Below, one piece after another: positions 34,732 to 37,522 of a stretch of DNA of 37,522 bases. The notes below the pieces were generated by a model. It saw nothing but the letters and a program-made list of their open reading frames with translations. It was not told the origin of the DNA and made no database searches. The stretch spans positions 1 through 37,522 of the forward strand of contig CAZJHX010000103.1 in assembly GCA_964545715.1 (NCBI GenBank), written 5' to 3'. The stretch comes from CAZJHX01 sp964545715. GTDB lineage: Bacteria; Myxococcota_A; UBA9042; GCA-2863065. The position numbers were made by a program, and so were the translations under genes. Position 1 is the stretch's first letter; each line of letters opens with the position of its first letter.

Positions 34732-37522
34732 TTAATCGGAGCCCAGCAGCGTGTTTCGTACGAGGGTCTGCAATTCGAAAGGCGGATCGTCGCTCGGCAG
34801 GAACGTGTCCAGATCCACAGCCCAGGTCATGGCTCCCGACAGGCCCTCCGACACCAGATACTGCAGCTTGATCGCCAGCGAGTCGGCGTCGTCGTAGCTG
34901 ACCAGCACCTGTGTGGCCGGATTGTACGCAAACGGCGTCTGCGTGCCCGCGTCCACCATCTTCGTTGCGCCCGCCTGCAACAGCGCCAGCACCTCGTAAT
35001 ACGCCATGAAGCCCGGCGCCTGCGTGTAGGGCTGCGCCGGTGAGGCGCCGGAACCCACAGCGCCGAGGACCGGCTCAGTCACGCCGCTCCAACCATGCCC
35101 GTAGGCTCCCAATCCCAGCACCAACTTGTCGGCGGGTACGCCCTGGTCCTTGAACCACTGCACCGAGGCCTTCACCTCCGGCATGGGAGCGTTGGCGCCC
35201 GAAGCCGCCTCCCAGGCGCCGTGGTAGTCGTAGCTCATGATGCCGATCCAATCGACATGCGGATGGATGGCTTCAAAGTCGTAGAACTGCAGCGCCCACT
35301 CCCCCGCCGGCACCGCCATTGAGATGATGAAGCCCTCGCCGGCCGCCGCGCGTAGCTCCTCCAAAAAGACCGGGTAGTTGGCGACATCCTGTACCTGGTC
35401 CTCAAAGCTCCCGTCCGCCGTCTTCTGGCAGGTGTCCGCGCCCTCGGCGCAGTTCTTGGCGCCAAAGCCCGGGAACTCCCAGTCGATATCGACGCCGTCA
35501 AAGCCGTGCGTGTCGCACCAGGCCAGCAGGTTGGCGATAAACGTCGCCCGGTGCTCGGGGCTGCCCATGATCGTCGAGAAGATCCAGGATGGCGGCGTCG
35601 ACGCGGCGCACGACGTGCCCACCAGCTGAGTGCAGTGGCTCAAGTACATGCCGGGGGTGGCGACCGGGCCGAAGTCCTCCGGCGTGTTGAACGTCCACCC
35701 GCCCAGCGACACGACCACCTTCAGGGCCGGGTTCTGGCTCTTGAGCGCCACTACATCCGCCATGTACCCCTGCCCGGTCGCGCCGATTGCTCCGCACCAC
35801 TCGCCGACACAGTCATAGCAGCCGATGCCCTGCTCGCAGCACGCCGACTCGATCTCGGCGGCCGGCCCCAGACAGACGCCCTTCAAGTCGTTGTCCTCCA
35901 GCGCTCTCGGCCGGAAGTTCGACGCGCCGGAGCCGGGCGGACCATCGTGCGTGATGTCGGCAAACGCGTACATCAGGTGCGTGTACAGCTGCGGGTCCAG
36001 GTTGGCCGGGATGAACTTTCGGGGCGCCGGTCGCCACTGGGCCCAGTTGCTGTAGTAGCCCAATACCCGCTTCGAGGGCTCCGGCTCAGGCTCTGGATCC
36101 GGCGCTGGTGGTTCCGCGCCCACGTCGACCCCAAATGCAGCGACACCGACCAGGCCCGTGTTGTAGTCCAGCGTGATCTCGTTGCCCACCCAATCCTCGA
36201 TATCGTCCTCATAGCCGGCCTTGGTCACAAACATCGCGTTCTTCGTCGGACCGCCGACCAGCGCGCCGTCCAGAGAAGCTGCGAACGGCTTGCTCAAATC
36301 CCAATCTCCGACGTTGGAGCCGTAGGCGTTGGCGTGGTGCGGCTTTGTCGGCGGGTTCTTGCCCCAGCCAACCACAAACGACCTGTCGTACTCGTTGTCC
36401 CCCATCACGTAGTTCAACTGCGACAGCGCAAAGTCGGCGTAGGCCGGCTGCCCCGTGGCCTCGTGGTACAGCGCCGCCGAGAAGCCCGCGCCCGTCGCCA
36501 GCGCCAGGCTGCCCCAGTCCCCAAACCACGCCATGCCCGCTACATTCGGTGCGTCCGAGACGTGCGCCAGGTAGCTGTTGACGTCCAGTCCCCACGCGAT
36601 GAGCGCGTCCTGGTGGCCCGCTTCGAACAGGCTGTGGCGGCAGTAGTCCACGGGGCCCGCCCAGTCCACCACCCAGCCGTGGGAGCCCATCGCCTCGTCG
36701 AGCTCGATCGCCGCTGCCAGGAGACCCGCGTCCCCCGTTGCACGATGCAGCTCGATCGCGGCGCACATCATCGAGTCCTGCCAGCCGTCGTCCTGATAGA
36801 ACGGCGCGTCCGTCGACGTCAGGCCGGGGTTGGCCAGCGCCAGCACATACACGCTTTGTGCGGTGCTCAGGCACTGCGCCGCATACTCCGGGTCAAACGG
36901 CTGGACCAGCTCGGCCATGCGCGCCAGCGTCGCCGCGACCATGCCCGCGACATCCGCCTGCGCGTCCGTAAAGACCGGACGCACGCCGCCACCCTGGGCC
37001 ACCGACAGCGTCGACTGATAAGGCGAGCTCACGAACAGGTCGTGGTCCTGATCGCCGCCCACGCGCGTGACCAATACCTCCGGGCTCACGTGCGCCTTGA
37101 TCAGCCAGTCGGTGGCCACGCGGACCTCCGACAGCACGTCGGGGACGCCGTCGGGCCCGTCCGCAAACGACTCCGGCCACGCCTCGTACGCCTTCAGCAG
37201 GGCGTACGCCGAAAACGACGTCGTGCGTGTGAACTTCAAGTAGTCGCCGGCGTCGTGCCAGCCGCCGGTCAGGTCGAGGCCGGCTTGAAGATCGGGTCCG
37301 TCTTCCAGGTGGCAGTGGTCGCTGATCGGGTGGTCCGCCAGCAGCCAGTTGTCCGCGTCACCGCAGCGCTGGGCGCCGTAAAAGCCCACGGCCAGCTGCA
37401 GCAGCTCGGCGACAGGACCCGGCTCTGGGTCGGGTGGTGGCTCCGGCGTGTCCTCCGGCGCGGGCACGTCCTCCGGCGCGGGCACGTCCTCCGGCGCGGG
37501 CACGTCCTCCGGCGCGGGCACG
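34732..37522 (-). CDS. Secreted GH9-GH18 fusion, cellulase plus chitinase (5' end outside window)
   Basis: 929 codons are visible; the N-terminus lies beyond the right edge. Numbering from the first visible codon, residues 1-36 are a VPAPED repeat and Pro-rich linker. Residues 40-465 are a glycoside hydrolase family 9 domain with GGWHDAGDYLKF (Asp90 and Asp93), the PHH block (394-396) and GNEITLDYN with the acid Glu448. After a PEPEP linker (472-482), residues 484-929 form a GH18 domain with SLGGWT (605-610) and DGVDIDWE (675-682, catalytic Glu682). Both active sites look intact. GH9 enzymes cut cellulose-like beta-glucans, and GH18 enzymes cut chitin or related GlcNAc polymers. The linkers imply export. 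It lies directly upstream of ligA. Confidence 0.9.
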   Translation of the reverse strand, partial: VPAPEDVPAPEDVPAPEDVPAPEDTPEPPPDPEPGPVAELLQLAVGFYGAQRCGDADNWLLADHPISDHCHLEDGPDLQAGLDLTGGWHDAGDYLKFTRTTSFSAYALLKAYEAWPESFADGPDGVPDVLSEVRVATDWLIKAHVSPEVLVTRVGGDQDHDLFVSSPYQSTLSVAQGGGVRPVFTDAQADVAGMVAATLARMAELVQPFDPEYAAQCLSTAQSVYVLALANPGLTSTDAPFYQDDGWQDSMMCAAIELHRATGDAGLLAAAIELDEAMGSHGWVVDWAGPVDYCRHSLFEAGHQDALIAWGLDVNSYLAHVSDAPNVAGMAWFGDWGSLALATGAGFSAALYHEATGQPAYADFALSQLNYVMGDNEYDRSFVVGWGKNPPTKPHHANAYGSNVGDWDLSKPFAASLDGALVGGPTKNAMFVTKAGYEDDIEDWVGNEITLDYNTGLVGVAAFGVDVGAEPPAPDPEPEPEPSKRVLGYYSNWAQWRPAPRKFIPANLDPQLYTHLMYAFADITHDGPPGSGASNFRPRALEDNDLKGVCLGPAAEIESACCEQGIGCYDCVGEWCGAIGATGQGYMADVVALKSQNPALKVVVSLGGWTFNTPEDFGPVATPGMYLSHCTQLVGTSCAASTPPSWIFSTIMGSPEHRATFIANLLAWCDTHGFDGVDIDWEFPGFGAKNCAEGADTCQKTADGSFEDQVQDVANYPVFLEELRAAAGEGFIISMAVPAGEWALQFYDFEAIHPHVDWIGIMSYDYHGAWEAASGANAPMPEVKASVQWFKDQGVPADKLVLGLGAYGHGWSGVTEPVLGAVGSGASPAQPYTQAPGFMAYYEVLALLQAGATKMVDAGTQTPFAYNPATQVLVSYDDADSLAIKLQYLVSEGLSGAMTWAVDLDTFLPSDDPPFELQTLVRNTLLGSD
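37450..37522 (-). repeat. 18-bp tandem repeat encoding VPAPED
   Basis: Four identical 18-bp units (37450-37467, 37468-37485, 37486-37503, 37504-37521) run into the window edge and encode a six-residue Pro/Asp/Glu linker unit. Nucleotide identity implies recent expansion. Confidence 0.85.

Overview
The window is high-GC bacterial chromosome. It is gene-dense, has no gene-free gap over 300 bases, and shows no IS element, prophage or CRISPR array. Several traits point to Myxococcota or a related former-deltaproteobacterial group such as the Bradymonadales: acidic Cys-rich lipoproteins with thrombospondin type-3 and MopE-type repeats, PilZ proteins, many GTG starts, HEAT-repeat lipoproteins and a mevalonate pathway. 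This placement is inference; there is no rRNA or other strong taxonomic marker here.

Layout, left part. From 1 to 9627 everything is on the minus strand: a HEAT lipoprotein, Lon protease, a beta-CASP/metallo-beta-lactamase protein that has lost its metal ligands, a class A penicillin-binding protein, a CoA-pyrophosphatase-like NUDIX hydrolase, and a thrombospondin-repeat lipoprotein that runs off the left edge. Next come two small Cys-rich lipoproteins with a probable 26-residue membrane peptide between them, then a pseudo-receiver/PilZ protein.

Middle part. 12298-17463 is a four-gene maltose/oligosaccharide ABC transporter (ATPase, binding lipoprotein, MalF, MalG) whose three junctions all overlap by four bases. 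Its MalF carries about 360 extra N-terminal residues with an extracytoplasmic sensor-like region. Convergent to it are a membrane metallophosphoesterase and an M74 murein endopeptidase with a HEAT-like tail. A regulatory gap with three DnaA-box-like sites separates these from a PilZ protein. Then follow a zinc-ribbon membrane protein, argininosuccinate synthase, and a second MopE/thrombospondin lipoprotein.

Right part. A gap with 51-bp tandem palindromic repeats precedes GAPDH (minus). A coupled mevalonate kinase - diphosphomevalonate decarboxylase - phosphomevalonate kinase operon (plus) is followed by tRNA-Val and tRNA-Asp with their own promoter and terminator. The minus strand then carries a small outer-membrane-like protein, a HEAT-like protein, NAD-dependent DNA ligase, and a secreted GH9-GH18 (cellulase-chitinase) fusion that runs off the right edge.

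Together the genes suggest a free-living, probably polymer-degrading or predatory didermal bacterium. It makes isoprenoid precursors from mevalonate, imports oligosaccharides and uses c-di-GMP signalling. The observations most worth a second look are the demetallated beta-CASP protein, the 26-residue peptide under a palindrome-flanked promoter, the DnaA-box inverted repeat, the sensor-fused MalF, the GH9-GH18 fusion and the tandem palindromes.
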